The notes below the pieces were generated by a model, which saw nothing but the letters and a program-made list of their open reading frames with translations, did no database searches and was not told the DNA's origin. From the NCBI RefSeq assembly GCF_014207705.1, contig NZ_JACHIU010000001.1, positions 4,890,501 to 4,954,500 on the forward strand: DNA of 64,000 nucleotides, in the 5' to 3' direction. How positions within the stretch are numbered: position 1 is the stretch's first letter; every line of letters starts with the position of its first letter. The stretch is from Sphaerisporangium rubeum (GTDB lineage Bacteria; Actinomycetota; Actinomycetes; Streptosporangiales; Streptosporangiaceae). Position numbers and translations under genes: made by a program. This document shows positions 55,055 through 63,403 of the stretch, piece after piece.

Positions 55055-57781
55055 ATGTCCGCTTACCGCGAGGATCCCTGGGACTCGTCCCAGGCTGCGG
55101 CGGGGGTTCTGGTCGGCCGGGACGAGGAACGGCAGGTCCTGGAACGGTTCACGCGTCGGGTCCGGGACGGGGTGAGCGGTGCGCTCGTGCTCGAAGGGGA
55201 GATCGGCGCGGGGAAGACGCGGCTGCTGGACCTCGCGGCCACCATGGCGGCGGACCTTCGGGTCGTGCGGGTCTCCGGGGTGGAGCCGGAGGCGGCGCTC
55301 GGGTTCGCGGCGCTGCATCGTCTGGTCGGGCCGTTCCTCGACCGGCTCGAACAGGTGCCGGGGCCGCAGCGTGACGCGTTGCGGGTGGCGTTCGGGCTGA
55401 TCTCCGGGGGGCCGGTCGACCGGTTCCTCGCCGGGCTCGCGACCCTTGGGGTGCTGGCTGGGGTCGCGGCGGAACGGCCGGTCGTGTGTCTTGTCGACGA
55501 CGCGCAGTGGCTTGATCGTGAGTCGGCCGAGGTGCTGGCGTTCGTGGCGCGGCGGCTGCGGGCCGAAGGGGTCGGCGTGATCCTGGCGCGGCGTGCGGCG
55601 GCCGGCGGGGACTTCTTCGAAGGGGTGCCGGTGCGTACCGTGAGCGGGCTCACCGTCGCCGAGGCGCATCGGCTGCTCGGCTCGGTCGTACGAGGGCCGC
55701 TGGACGACGGGGTGGCGCGGCGGCTCGCCGGTGAGACCGACGGCAACCCGCTGGCTCTGGTGACGCTGGCCGCCGGACTGTCGGCCGGACAGCTCGCCGG
55801 ACACTCGCCGCTGCCGTCGCCGCTGCCGCTCGGCGCGCAACTTGAGACGTACCTGCTCACCAAGATCCGTGCGTTGCCGCTGGCCACGCAGGCGTTGCTG
55901 CTGGTCGCGTCGATCAGCCCGCCACAGGACCAGGGGCTGCTGTGGCGGGCCGCGTCGTCGTTCGGGCTGTCGCCGGTGGACGCCGATCCGGCGGTCGCCG
56001 AAGGGATCCTGCGGCTCGGGGACATGCTGGGAGGCAGTGTGGCGTTCCTGCATCCGCTGACGCGGTCGGCGGTGTACGGCGCGGCGCATCCCTCCGACCG
56101 GCGGCGGGCCCATGAGGCGGTGTCGGCGGCCAGTGATCCCGTCGCCGACGCCGACACGCGGGCCTGGCATCTGGCGGCGGCCACCGCCGGGACCGACGAG
56201 GACGCGGCCCGGGGGCTGGAGGCGGCGGCCGAGCGGGCTCGCGCGCGTGGCGGGTACACCTCGCAGGGGACGTTCCTCGCTCGTGCGGCCGAGTTGAGTC
56301 CTGATCCTGGTGCCGGTCGTGGCCGGATGATCGCCGCTGGACATGCCTTCCTGGTGGCGGGGGACGTCGCGGCGGCTCGGCGGCTGCTTGAGCGGGCCGG
56401 CGAAGGTCACCTGCCGGTGGTGCTGCGGGCTCGGGCTCAACGGCTTCGGGCCGCTGTGGACTTCGCGGTGGAACGGCCGACGCGGGTGCCGGCTGATCTG
56501 CTCGACGCCGTGGCCACGCTCGGTGCGGCGGACAGAGAGCCGGCGCGGGAAGCGCTGACGTCCGCCGTGGTCGCCGGCCGGTACACCACCGGTACCACGC
56601 TTGAGGCCGTGGCTCGTGCCGCGCTCGCCGTCCAGCCTGCCGACCTGGTCGTGCGTGCCGTGGCCACGCGGGTCGGTGAGGGGTATCTAGCCTCGGTGTC
56701 GTTGCTGAGGGACGCGCTCGGTGCGGAGCCGCAGGCCGTTCTCGGGGGTCTTCTGGCGGAAGAGGTGTGGGACGAGGAGGGCCGGCACGCGTTCCTCACG
56801 CGGCTCGCGGGGGTCGAGCGGGACAACGGTGCGCTCGGCGCGCTCAAGCTCACGCTCGCGGGGCTCGCCGACGGTGAAGTGTGGGCCGGACAGTTCCACG
56901 TCGCGCGAGCGCACCACGAGGAGATCGCCACGCTGGACGCCATGACCGGGACGGCGGCCCCCGGGCTCACCACGCGGATCGAACTGCTGGCCTGGCAAGG
57001 CGCCGAAGCGGAGGCACGTGAGGTGGCGGCCACGCTCATCCAGGTCGTCGGCAAGGAGCAGGGAGTCGCCGTCGCGGCGGACCACGCGGCGCTCGCCATG
57101 ACCGTGCTGGAACTCAGCCTCGGCAACTACCGCGACGCCTACGACCAGGCGGCGTCGCTGTACCGCCACGACCCCCTCGGCCACGGCAACCGCGCGCTCG
57201 CCGACATGGTCGAAGCCGCCGTACGCGCCGGCGAACCCGACGCCGCGCGGGACGCGCTCGCGCGGCTCGCCGGACGGGCCCCCGCCGCCGCGACCCCATG
57301 GGCCCTGGGGCTGCTGGCCCGGTCGCAGGCGCTCCTGACGTCCGACCCCGAGCCGCCGTACCGGGAGGCGCTCGACCACCTCGGCCGTACGCAGATGGTC
57401 ACCGAGCTGGCGCGGACCCACCTGCTGTACGGCGAATGGCTGCGCCGCCACCGGCGCCGCACCGAGGCCCGCACCGAACTGCGGACCGCTTACAAACTGT
57501 TCACCTCGATGGGTGCGTCGCTCTTCGCCGACCGGTCCCGCGTCGAACTCGCCGCCACCGGCGAACACGCCACCCCGAGAACCACCACCCCCACCGAGGC
57601 CCTCACCCCCCAGGAAGCCCAGATCGCGGCCCTCGCCGCCACCGGCGCTACCAACGCGGAGATCGCGACCCGCCTGTTCATCACCACCTCGACCGTCGAA
57701 TACCACCTCACCAAGATCTACCGAAAACTCCGCCTCACCTCCCGCCGCCAACTCACCAAACCCGACCCCTCCACCCCCTGA
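55055..57781 (+). CDS. Large ATP-binding LuxR (LAL) regulator
   Basis: A 908-residue LAL regulator divergent from the one at 52164-54932. Walker A is LEGEIGAGKTRLLDL near residue 50, Walker B is VVCLVDDAQWLDRES near 145. A long TPR-like helical middle is followed by the LuxR helix-turn-helix (LTPQEAQIAALAATGATNAE, IATRLFITTSTVEYHLTKIY, LTSRRQLTK). The ATG at 55055 has AGAGGG six bases upstream; a farther in-frame ATG at 55019 lacks a ribosome-binding site. The two LALs are alike in layout but clearly diverged in sequence. The downstream hydrolase at 57966 is a plausible target. Confidence 0.9.
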   Translation: MSAYREDPWDSSQAAAGVLVGRDEERQVLERFTRRVRDGVSGALVLEGEIGAGKTRLLDLAATMAADLRVVRVSGVEPEAALGFAALHRLVGPFLDRLEQVPGPQRDALRVAFGLISGGPVDRFLAGLATLGVLAGVAAERPVVCLVDDAQWLDRESAEVLAFVARRLRAEGVGVILARRAAAGGDFFEGVPVRTVSGLTVAEAHRLLGSVVRGPLDDGVARRLAGETDGNPLALVTLAAGLSAGQLAGHSPLPSPLPLGAQLETYLLTKIRALPLATQALLLVASISPPQDQGLLWRAASSFGLSPVDADPAVAEGILRLGDMLGGSVAFLHPLTRSAVYGAAHPSDRRRAHEAVSAASDPVADADTRAWHLAAATAGTDEDAARGLEAAAERARARGGYTSQGTFLARAAELSPDPGAGRGRMIAAGHAFLVAGDVAAARRLLERAGEGHLPVVLRARAQRLRAAVDFAVERPTRVPADLLDAVATLGAADREPAREALTSAVVAGRYTTGTTLEAVARAALAVQPADLVVRAVATRVGEGYLASVSLLRDALGAEPQAVLGGLLAEEVWDEEGRHAFLTRLAGVERDNGALGALKLTLAGLADGEVWAGQFHVARAHHEEIATLDAMTGTAAPGLTTRIELLAWQGAEAEAREVAATLIQVVGKEQGVAVAADHAALAMTVLELSLGNYRDAYDQAASLYRHDPLGHGNRALADMVEAAVRAGEPDAARDALARLAGRAPAAATPWALGLLARSQALLTSDPEPPYREALDHLGRTQMVTELARTHLLYGEWLRRHRRRTEARTELRTAYKLFTSMGASLFADRSRVELAATGEHATPRTTTPTEALTPQEAQIAALAATGATNAEIATRLFITTSTVEYHLTKIYRKLRLTSRRQLTKPDPSTP

Positions 57782-57876
57782 CCCGACAACCCCACCACTC
57801 AACCGACCGAACCCGACCCCTCCGCCTCACCCTGCGCCGCCAACTGGCCAGACCCGACCTCTCCACCTCCTGACCC
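57729..57876. repeat. Degenerate second copy of the 3' end of the plus-strand LAL gene
   Basis: The last ~53 bp of the gene (from CGCCTCACC at 57731, encoding RLTSRRQLTKPDPSTP and stop) recur at 57823-57875 with about 45 of 53 identities. They still read RLTLRRQLARPDLSTS and a stop. The period is 92 bp. The second copy is not expressed as part of the gene and looks like the tail of a lost LAL gene. Confidence 0.85.
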
Positions 57877-57890
57877 CAGCAGGACTGGGG
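57874..57890 (+). terminator. CCCCAG-CAGGA-CTGGGG hairpin before the hydrolase gene
   Basis: Perfect 6-bp arms with a 5-nt loop, followed by TGTTT, so a terminator for the LAL transcript is plausible. The CCCCA...TGGGG ends also resemble the palindromes at 6151 and 17496, so an operator role for the hydrolase is an alternative. Confidence 0.5.
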
Positions 57891-57965
57891 TGTTTCCCTG
57901 ATGCGCCACCCCCTCGCGCCACGGTCCGATCGAACCGACATAGTCCTACCGAGAGGGAAGGCATC

Positions 57966-58760
57966 ATGCCTGCGTACCCCGTCATCTTCATCCACGGCCT
58001 GTGGCTGCACGCCAGCTCCTGGGACCCCTGGATCACCCTGTTCACCGAACGCGGCTACGACCCCAGCGCACCTGGCTGGCCCGGCGACCACGCCACCGTC
58101 CAGGAGACCCGCGACGACCCCGACAGCATCGCCGGCCACGGCATCGACGACGTCGTCGAGCACTACGCCGCCATCATCACCGCACTGCCGGTCCGGCCCA
58201 TCCTCATCGGCCACTCCTTCGGCGGCATGATCGCGCAGAAACTCCTCGGCATGGACCTCGGCGCCGCCGCCGTCGCCATCGACGCCGCACAGATCAAAGG
58301 CGTCCTCCCCGTCCCCCTGACCGCACTCCGCTCAGCCCTCCCCGTCTTCAAGAACCCCGCCAACGCACACCGCGCCGTCTCCCTCACCTCCGAACAGTTC
58401 CGCTACGCCTTCGGCAACGCCATCCCCGTCGAAGAATCCGACGCTCTCTACAACCGCTGGTCCATCCCGGCCCCCGGCAAACCTCTCTTCGAGGCAGCCA
58501 CCGCCAACTTCAACCCCCACTCCCCCGCCAAGGTCAACACCAGCAACCAGGGCCGCGGCCCCCTCCTGCTCATGACCGGCGGCCAGGACCACACCGTCCC
58601 AGAAGCCGTGACCCGCGCCACCCTCAAGCAGTACCGCCACTCCACCGCAGTCACCGACATCATGGAATTCCCCGACCGGGCCCATTCCCTCACCATCGAC
58701 CACGGCTGGCAGGAAATAGCCGAAGCAGCCCTGGCCTGGCTCAAGAACCAGTCCCTCTGA
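57966..58760 (+). CDS. Alpha/beta hydrolase
   Basis: A 264-residue cytosolic alpha/beta hydrolase. It has FIHGLWLHASSW (oxyanion loop), ILIGHSFGGMIAQKLLG (Ser nucleophile), LLMTGGQDHTVPEAV (acid) and FPDRAHSLTIDHGW (catalytic His). This full set of triad motifs fits the small esterase/lactonase-like family. Substrate unknown. Start ATG 57966 is preceded by GAGAGGGAAGG. It is transcribed with its own 5' region from downstream of the LAL gene and ended by the hairpin at 58884-58910. Confidence 0.88.
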   Translation: MPAYPVIFIHGLWLHASSWDPWITLFTERGYDPSAPGWPGDHATVQETRDDPDSIAGHGIDDVVEHYAAIITALPVRPILIGHSFGGMIAQKLLGMDLGAAAVAIDAAQIKGVLPVPLTALRSALPVFKNPANAHRAVSLTSEQFRYAFGNAIPVEESDALYNRWSIPAPGKPLFEAATANFNPHSPAKVNTSNQGRGPLLLMTGGQDHTVPEAVTRATLKQYRHSTAVTDIMEFPDRAHSLTIDHGWQEIAEAALAWLKNQSL

Positions 58761-58883
58761 CGTCGGAGACGGTCCGCTGTGGCAGTGAACCTGTGGGTTG
58801 CCGCCGGTGTCAGCGAACCCCCCGGACCGGCGACCGCGCAGGCCAAGTCGGATATCACCGACTTGGTGCACTCCGCAGAACTG

Positions 58884-58910
58884 GTTGAGGCCGCCGTCGG
58901 CGGCCTCAAC
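58884..58910 (+). terminator. Terminator hairpin after the hydrolase
   Basis: GTTGAGGCCGCC (58884-58895) and GGCGGCCTCAAC (58899-58910) are perfect 12-bp arms with a 3-nt loop, 124 bp after the hydrolase stop. Its symmetry also serves the minus strand. Confidence 0.75.
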
Positions 58911-58992
58911 AGGTTCGAACGCTCCACCACAACCCAGCACTGCACACGCTATGTAGCCATACCACTCACTTGAGTTACGGCATGATGGCTCC

Positions 58993-59559
58993 ATGCATCC
59001 CCCCGCATCTCCCTTGGCCGGATTCATCGACGAATCGGTACACACCGACGTCTGCCTGTACGTGGTCGGCCTCGTGCTGGCCGATCCCGGCGTCACTGAG
59101 GAGGTGCGGAAACTGCTGTGCGCGGTCATTCCGACGGCACGTCCACCGCACTGGTCGAAAGAAGACAAGCAGACCCGCGCAGCACTGATCCGCGAAGTGG
59201 CGGCTCTGCCGATCTCGGCCCGGGTGTACGGCTGCCGGTACGAACGACCCAAACGCAAAGAGGCCGCACGCTCTCGCGCACTCACCTGGCTGGTGCAGGA
59301 GCTTCCGCGCTCAGTCCGGTGTCTGGTGCTCGCGGAACGCGAAGCAAGCCAAGACAGGCATGATCGCCGAGTTCTCGGCGGACTGGCGGGCCGAGCCCCG
59401 GCCTTCACCTACAGCCACGCACCAATCGCGAAGGAACCGCTCCTATGGGCGGCCGATGTGATCGTCAGCAGTACGGCCAAAGCACTCGCTCGTCGCGAGG
59501 ACCCCAGGACACAAGGGCTGGGAAGGATCCTGACACACGTCGGCTGCGAACCTCGCTGA
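58993..59559 (+). CDS. DUF3800-like protein
   Basis: A 188-residue protein. GFIDESVHTDVCLYVVGLVLAD at the N-terminus and EPLLWAADVIVSSTAKAL at the C-terminus are the typical first strand and final helix of DUF3800, an RNase-H-like fold with Asp residues at both places. The central ALIREVAALPISARVYGCRY fits. DUF3800 proteins are frequent in mobile and defence-associated DNA; activity is unproven. No strong Shine-Dalgarno precedes the ATG. A minus-strand promoter and hairpin lie just downstream. Confidence 0.6.
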   Translation: MHPPASPLAGFIDESVHTDVCLYVVGLVLADPGVTEEVRKLLCAVIPTARPPHWSKEDKQTRAALIREVAALPISARVYGCRYERPKRKEAARSRALTWLVQELPRSVRCLVLAEREASQDRHDRRVLGGLAGRAPAFTYSHAPIAKEPLLWAADVIVSSTAKALARREDPRTQGLGRILTHVGCEPR

Positions 59560-59575
59560 CCTGCCGAAACGCGAA

Positions 59576-59638
59576 AGCCGGGCCACCACCTGCGGAGGTT
59601 AACCCGGCTCCACTTCATGACTCCGAGCGAGCCATGCA
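59576..59638 (-). ncRNA. Candidate small RNA ending in a hairpin terminator
   Basis: The promoter at 59645-59672 would start a minus-strand transcript near 59638. About 30 nt later AGCCGGG (59609-59603) pairs with CCCGGCT (59582-59576), with an inner ACCT/AGGT stem, and the transcript continues TTTCGCGTTT, a weak U-tract. The result is a ~60-75-nt RNA. It could also encode a short Trp/Arg-rich peptide (MKWSRVNLRRWWPGF, from 59618). I recognise no known RNA family. Confidence 0.4.
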
Positions 59639-59644
59639 ACACCT

Positions 59645-59672
59645 ATAGTAGCCAGCCGACACCCCCTGTCAA
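59645..59672 (-). promoter_or_regulatory. Consensus-like promoter on the minus strand
   Basis: Read on the minus strand: TTGACA (59672-59667), 16 bp, TACTAT (59650-59645). A perfect -35 with a TAnnnT -10 is rare in this window, and no annotated gene follows on that strand. Confidence 0.55.
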
Positions 59673-59906
59673 CCTGCTTCCTCGACACGACGGTAGAGCG
59701 CACGCCACACCACGACCCCCACCACATGATCCCGCCACCCCCGTCGATCAGCGCGATACGTCCCGGTTCGAACGACCAAAGATCGCCCGGTTGACGACCC
59801 CCGCCAAGCCTGTTCCAGGATCAACACCGCCCCTTCGCCGTACGCTCCGCACGCCGAACGGCCTTTCCTGATGTGCACCGTCACCCAGCGCGAACGGAGC
59901 ACAGTC

Positions 59907-60572
59907 ATGCCGTCCCCCGACGACATCCTCCTCGGCGTCCCGTCCCCGGAACCCTCCGCTACCTCCACTGGCGAGTACCGCCACGACATCCAGGTCCTCG
60001 TGAAGGTCCTGACCCCCGGCACGGCGGCACGGAACGCACGTGCCGTCGTCCAGGACGTACTCCAGCGCGCCGGCCTGACCCCCGACGCCGTCGCCGACGC
60101 CGAGATCGTCGTCGGCGAGCTGGCCGCGAACGCCGAACGCCACGGCCGACAGCCGTACGAACTGCGCCTGTTCCGCATCGACGGCACACCGGCCTGGTGC
60201 GAGGTCGTGGACGCCGACCCCTCCCCCGAGAAGATCCGCGACACCTTCCACCGCCTCGCCACCCTCCCCACCCCCGACCCGGCCCCCTTGGCCGAGAACG
60301 GCCGCGGCCTCCTGCTGGCCCACGAACTCACCGAAGGCCACTGCCACGCCTACTGGACCACCACAACCACCACCGGCACCCTCGCCAAAGCCGTAGCCTT
60401 CGCCCTCCCCACCCCCACCGGGACCCGCCTGACCCCTGACACCCTCCCCAACCTGCGTCCGACGCTGGCTCGCCTGCGCCGAGCACGGCTCAATCGTCCA
60501 GGACTGACGGCGGCCATCCCGGTGATCGGCTCGACCTCGTCGCCACCTGTGCAGAGAGCCGAAAGCGAATGA
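59907..60572 (+). CDS. ATP-binding anti-sigma-type protein (HATPase_c_2)
   Basis: A 221-residue protein with the GHKL fold of anti-sigma regulatory kinases. VADAEIVVGELAANAERHG is the N box, AWCEVVDADPSP the G1 region and ENGRGLLLAHELTEG the G2 box. The C-terminal ~50 residues are a Pro/Thr/Arg-rich tail beyond the usual domain. Such proteins bind ATP and partner sigma or anti-anti-sigma factors, often in SpoIIE-type pathways. Start ATG 59907 has CGGAG upstream; ATG 59871 is possible. It is convergent with the 60622-62769 gene. Confidence 0.8.
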   Translation: MPSPDDILLGVPSPEPSATSTGEYRHDIQVLVKVLTPGTAARNARAVVQDVLQRAGLTPDAVADAEIVVGELAANAERHGRQPYELRLFRIDGTPAWCEVVDADPSPEKIRDTFHRLATLPTPDPAPLAENGRGLLLAHELTEGHCHAYWTTTTTTGTLAKAVAFALPTPTGTRLTPDTLPNLRPTLARLRRARLNRPGLTAAIPVIGSTSSPPVQRAESE

Positions 60573-60621
60573 ACCTCGCGCGCCTCCCGATGACCGGCGA
60601 CCGCAGTCGGTGGTTCAGCGG

Positions 60622-62769
60622 TCAGTTCGTCAGGGTGTTAGGAAGATGGTCCCCCACGTACCCGACCCAGATCTTCCCGGTGGCGCCGCCTGAGTCGTCG
60701 TAGAAGTGGATGCGTGGCGCCGGGTGGCCGCCTTGGCGGAGTTTGATGTGTGCCTCCATCAGCACCTTGCCGGCCGGGTTCACCTCTTTGGGGACGGGGA
60801 ACGTGCGGCTCGTGCTGTACCTGCCGTTCGTGTGCACGGATTTGGACTCGCTCATGGCGACCATGCCGGCGGGGATGGTGACCTCGGCGGCGGCGCTCAT
60901 GCACCACTGGAGGAAGCCGCCGGAGAACTCCCCCGACGACCTGGCCTCGGCGAAGGCGTTCAGGGCTCGTAACGAGTCCCAGAGTTTGGCGGCCCAGACG
61001 CCGGCGAGAGTGGGGAAGGCAAGGTCGAGTTTGGTGGCCGCCGCGTCGGTGTCGCCTATCGTCACACGCGTGAGGGTGTCGCGGGCCATGGTCACGGCGT
61101 CCATGAGGTTGTCCGGCTCGAAGTCGGGTTCATTGGTGGCCGTGCCGTTCGGGGGCTGGGTGGACGCGGCCAGCCTGGTTTCGAGCCAGCGCACCCGTCT
61201 TTCTAGTTTGCGTGCGCTCGCCATGGCTTCGGCGTATTCGGTCTGGAGGTTCTCGTGCTCGGCGCGGAGATGTTCCAGTTCGGGGTCCACGCCGTTCACG
61301 CCGTTGGAGGAGGCCGGCCGGCCGGGGTGTGGACGGGTGAGCACGGCGTCGCGCAGGCCGTCCAGGTGTGCGCCGAGGGTGCGCATGTGGCGACGCAGGT
61401 CGCCGGTGTCCGGAGCGTTCACTGCCGCCTTGACGGCGAGGTCGAGTGCGGCCTCCAGGTCGCCGCGCAGGTCGTTGAGGACGATTCGCGCGACTGTGCG
61501 CGCGAACTCGTCGGTGTCCGGGACCGGTGCGTGCTGGGACGGCCGCGGATCCTGGTCTGCGGGCTCACTGTCGGCTGCCGGCGGGGGAGGCGTCTCGTCC
61601 TGGACCGGCTCGTCGGTGGTGGCGGCCTCAGTCGTCACGCCGGTGCCGCGGCGTACGGTGAGGGCCATCATCCTGCGGTACATGTCCTGTTTGTCGAGGT
61701 CGCCGAGGGTCGGCCGTGGCGCCAGGACCTCATGGATGTCCGCAGGGGCCGCCTTGCCGGCGATGATCTGGGAGACCTTGCCGATGGCACGCCGGACGTC
61801 ATCGGGGAGCTCACGGTACGCGGTGTCGCCGACGGCGCCGCCTGCGATCACGTCGAGCGCCTCGTCGCCTCGGGAACGCAGCGGACCGGGTCCCGTCCAC
61901 CGGTGCCGGGTCGGGTAACGCTCGGTCTTCGGGTCGAACGGCGCCAGGTAGGTGCGGATGGCGCCGGCGAACACCCCCAGCTCGGAGCCGAGGACCGTGT
62001 TGAAGCGGTGCTCGGCGCGCGCGTCGGCGAGTCGCACCACCAGCCCGGCCCCCGCGGTCGCGGCGGCGAGATGGTCGGCCCTCGCTCGCGCGGCCTGCTG
62101 GTCCTTCGGGTCGTCGGTGACGACGATCAGCGGCACACGGCGGTCGCGCGCCGTCAGCGTGTCGATCAACCGGGGGACGTCATGCTCGTCGACGATGTCC
62201 GGTGTGTCCGTGAGGTCGACCGCACCGTCCGTGACCTGGCCTTTCCGCAGATACTCGGGAAGGAACCCCGGCGCGTGCCCCGCACCCGTCACGCCGGTCT
62301 CCTCGACCGTGACGGTCACCCAGCCGGCCATCCCCTGGATGGCTTCGTGATAGACGATCCGGGTGCGTAACAGCGCATCCCCGATCGACTCCTCGATGCG
62401 ATAACGGCCGCAGTCACCTTTTCGCTCGCTTCTGGCTCGTGTGCCGTCGGCTTCGAGGTCCTGCTGAGGTCTCCCCGCGTCCAGAGGCGGCAGCCCTTTC
62501 CCGGCGAGCCACCCGCCGACGCTGCCACGCAGCCGGATGGAGATGGGTGCGGTCTTGTGCCGCAGGACGGCCGGCTTGTCACGCAGGACCGCTTGGTACA
62601 GGCGAGTGCTGTTCGGGGGCATGAGGACGCACGCTATCCAGACAAAGTCGGGGGAACGTTTCCCAAAGGGGGTGAAGTTGGCCTGTTTCACATTTAGCGG
62701 ATGTGAATAAAGCCCACGAGAAACCTTAGCCTCCCTGGCTTTCGTCGTGCCTCGAATCCCAAAGGTCAC
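60622..62769 (-). CDS. Unrecognised 715-residue protein with central coiled coil
   Basis: I do not recognise a named family. Residues ~190-330 contain an alpha/beta stretch (RRVPLIVVTDDPKDQQAARA, GAGLVVRLADARAEHRFNTV, LGVFAGAIRTYLAPFDP). A Pro/Asp-rich linker lies at 400-440, and a coiled coil at about 500-545 (LEHLRAEHENLQTEYAEAMA). The C-terminal ~100 residues end in beta strands (AHIKLRQGGHPAPRIHFYDD, then GKIWVGYVGDHLPN) of a type I associate with actinobacterial partner proteins of large AAA helicases (recall only). The GTG at 62769 overlaps the stop of the zinc-ribbon gene (GTGA), so they form one operon. Confidence 0.65.
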   Translation of the reverse strand: MTFGIRGTTKAREAKVSRGLYSHPLNVKQANFTPFGKRSPDFVWIACVLMPPNSTRLYQAVLRDKPAVLRHKTAPISIRLRGSVGGWLAGKGLPPLDAGRPQQDLEADGTRARSERKGDCGRYRIEESIGDALLRTRIVYHEAIQGMAGWVTVTVEETGVTGAGHAPGFLPEYLRKGQVTDGAVDLTDTPDIVDEHDVPRLIDTLTARDRRVPLIVVTDDPKDQQAARARADHLAAATAGAGLVVRLADARAEHRFNTVLGSELGVFAGAIRTYLAPFDPKTERYPTRHRWTGPGPLRSRGDEALDVIAGGAVGDTAYRELPDDVRRAIGKVSQIIAGKAAPADIHEVLAPRPTLGDLDKQDMYRRMMALTVRRGTGVTTEAATTDEPVQDETPPPPAADSEPADQDPRPSQHAPVPDTDEFARTVARIVLNDLRGDLEAALDLAVKAAVNAPDTGDLRRHMRTLGAHLDGLRDAVLTRPHPGRPASSNGVNGVDPELEHLRAEHENLQTEYAEAMASARKLERRVRWLETRLAASTQPPNGTATNEPDFEPDNLMDAVTMARDTLTRVTIGDTDAAATKLDLAFPTLAGVWAAKLWDSLRALNAFAEARSSGEFSGGFLQWCMSAAAEVTIPAGMVAMSESKSVHTNGRYSTSRTFPVPKEVNPAGKVLMEAHIKLRQGGHPAPRIHFYDDSGGATGKIWVGYVGDHLPNTLTN

Positions 62770-63071
62770 ACCGACCGGTATCTGGCCTGGTCCCCCTGGC
62801 GCAACCGGCCGGGCCCGCGACTCTTGGCCATGCGAGGCAAGCGGTCACAAGCAGCGCATTCGTAGCGAAGATCGACGCCGCCGCGCGGGCCCACTTCACA
62901 GCGGACGAGTATGCGTCCGCAGCGGCCGCAGTCGTCGCCGAGCTGTCCGGTTCCCGGCGCCACACCCATGTGTCGCCGTTGAGCGCGGTGGACTGCGTCG
63001 GCGAAAGCGGGAAGGTGCGTCAGCGCTTGACGGACCTCCTTGGCGAGTTTCATCTCCAGGCCGCTACCCAT
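62766..63071 (-). CDS. Small zinc-ribbon protein
   Basis: About 101 residues. A helical N-terminus (AKEVRQALTHLPAFADAVHR) is followed by DDCGRCGRILVRCEVGPRGG, YECAACDRLP, i.e. two CxxC knuckles 21 residues apart forming a zinc ribbon, then a basic tail. The stop overlaps the next GTG (GTGA), which strongly supports both genes. Start ATG 63071 is preferred; the frame stays open to 63137. It probably binds nucleic acid or acts as a subunit of the 715-residue protein. Confidence 0.65.
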   Translation of the reverse strand: MGSGLEMKLAKEVRQALTHLPAFADAVHRAQRRHMGVAPGTGQLGDDCGRCGRILVRCEVGPRGGVDLRYECAACDRLPRMAKSRGPGRLRQGDQARYRSV

Positions 63072-63403
63072 GCCGCCTCGCTCCTCGCACCTGCTCAGAA
63101 ACCGTCGAAGTCGGCACGGCGCCGAGCAAACGATCATCGTTGGTGGCAGCTTGTTCTCGTCGCCAGACGGCTATTTGCGACAAAAGGGTTACAAGACGTC
63201 CTTGAGCTCTCCCAGTCAGACGATAAAGGATTTATTGCCTGTTTCCGGCGCTTTTTGGGCGAGCGCCTGCGCACGGATTGATACGAGATTCAACCGTTAC
63301 GCCGTTCCCGGCCCTCCGTGCGGAGCGTGTGGCTACGATCCCCCACTGTGACGCGCAGGGGCCGGCAGCTGACGACGGCCCATCGGCCTGGAGGAGGATT
63401 CGC
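63072..63403. other. 332-bp divergent promoter region
   Basis: The region lies between the zinc-ribbon/coiled-coil operon (minus) and the large partial gene (plus), and contains AT-richer stretches near 63170-63250. A TACGAT at about 63333-63338 fits an actinomycete -10 for the plus-strand gene, but no clear -35 pairs with it. CTCCG-TG-CGGAG near 63317-63328 is a small palindrome. I see no gene. Confidence 0.4.

Larger units (their letters stand above)
59560..59906. other. Intergenic region with a strong minus-strand promoter
   Basis: I place no protein gene here. It holds the hairpin at 59576-59609 and the minus-strand promoter at 59645-59672 described separately. The rest (59673-59870) is C-rich without a recognisable signal. 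Confidence 0.5.

Noticed and set aside
58905..58925. GGTTCGAAC resembling a tRNA T-loop
   Set aside because: No matching acceptor, D or anticodon stems around it; the adjacent perfect hairpin is better read as a terminator.
59755..59780. Second GGTTCGAAC in the intergenic region before the HATPase gene
   Set aside because: No tRNA cloverleaf can be drawn on either strand.
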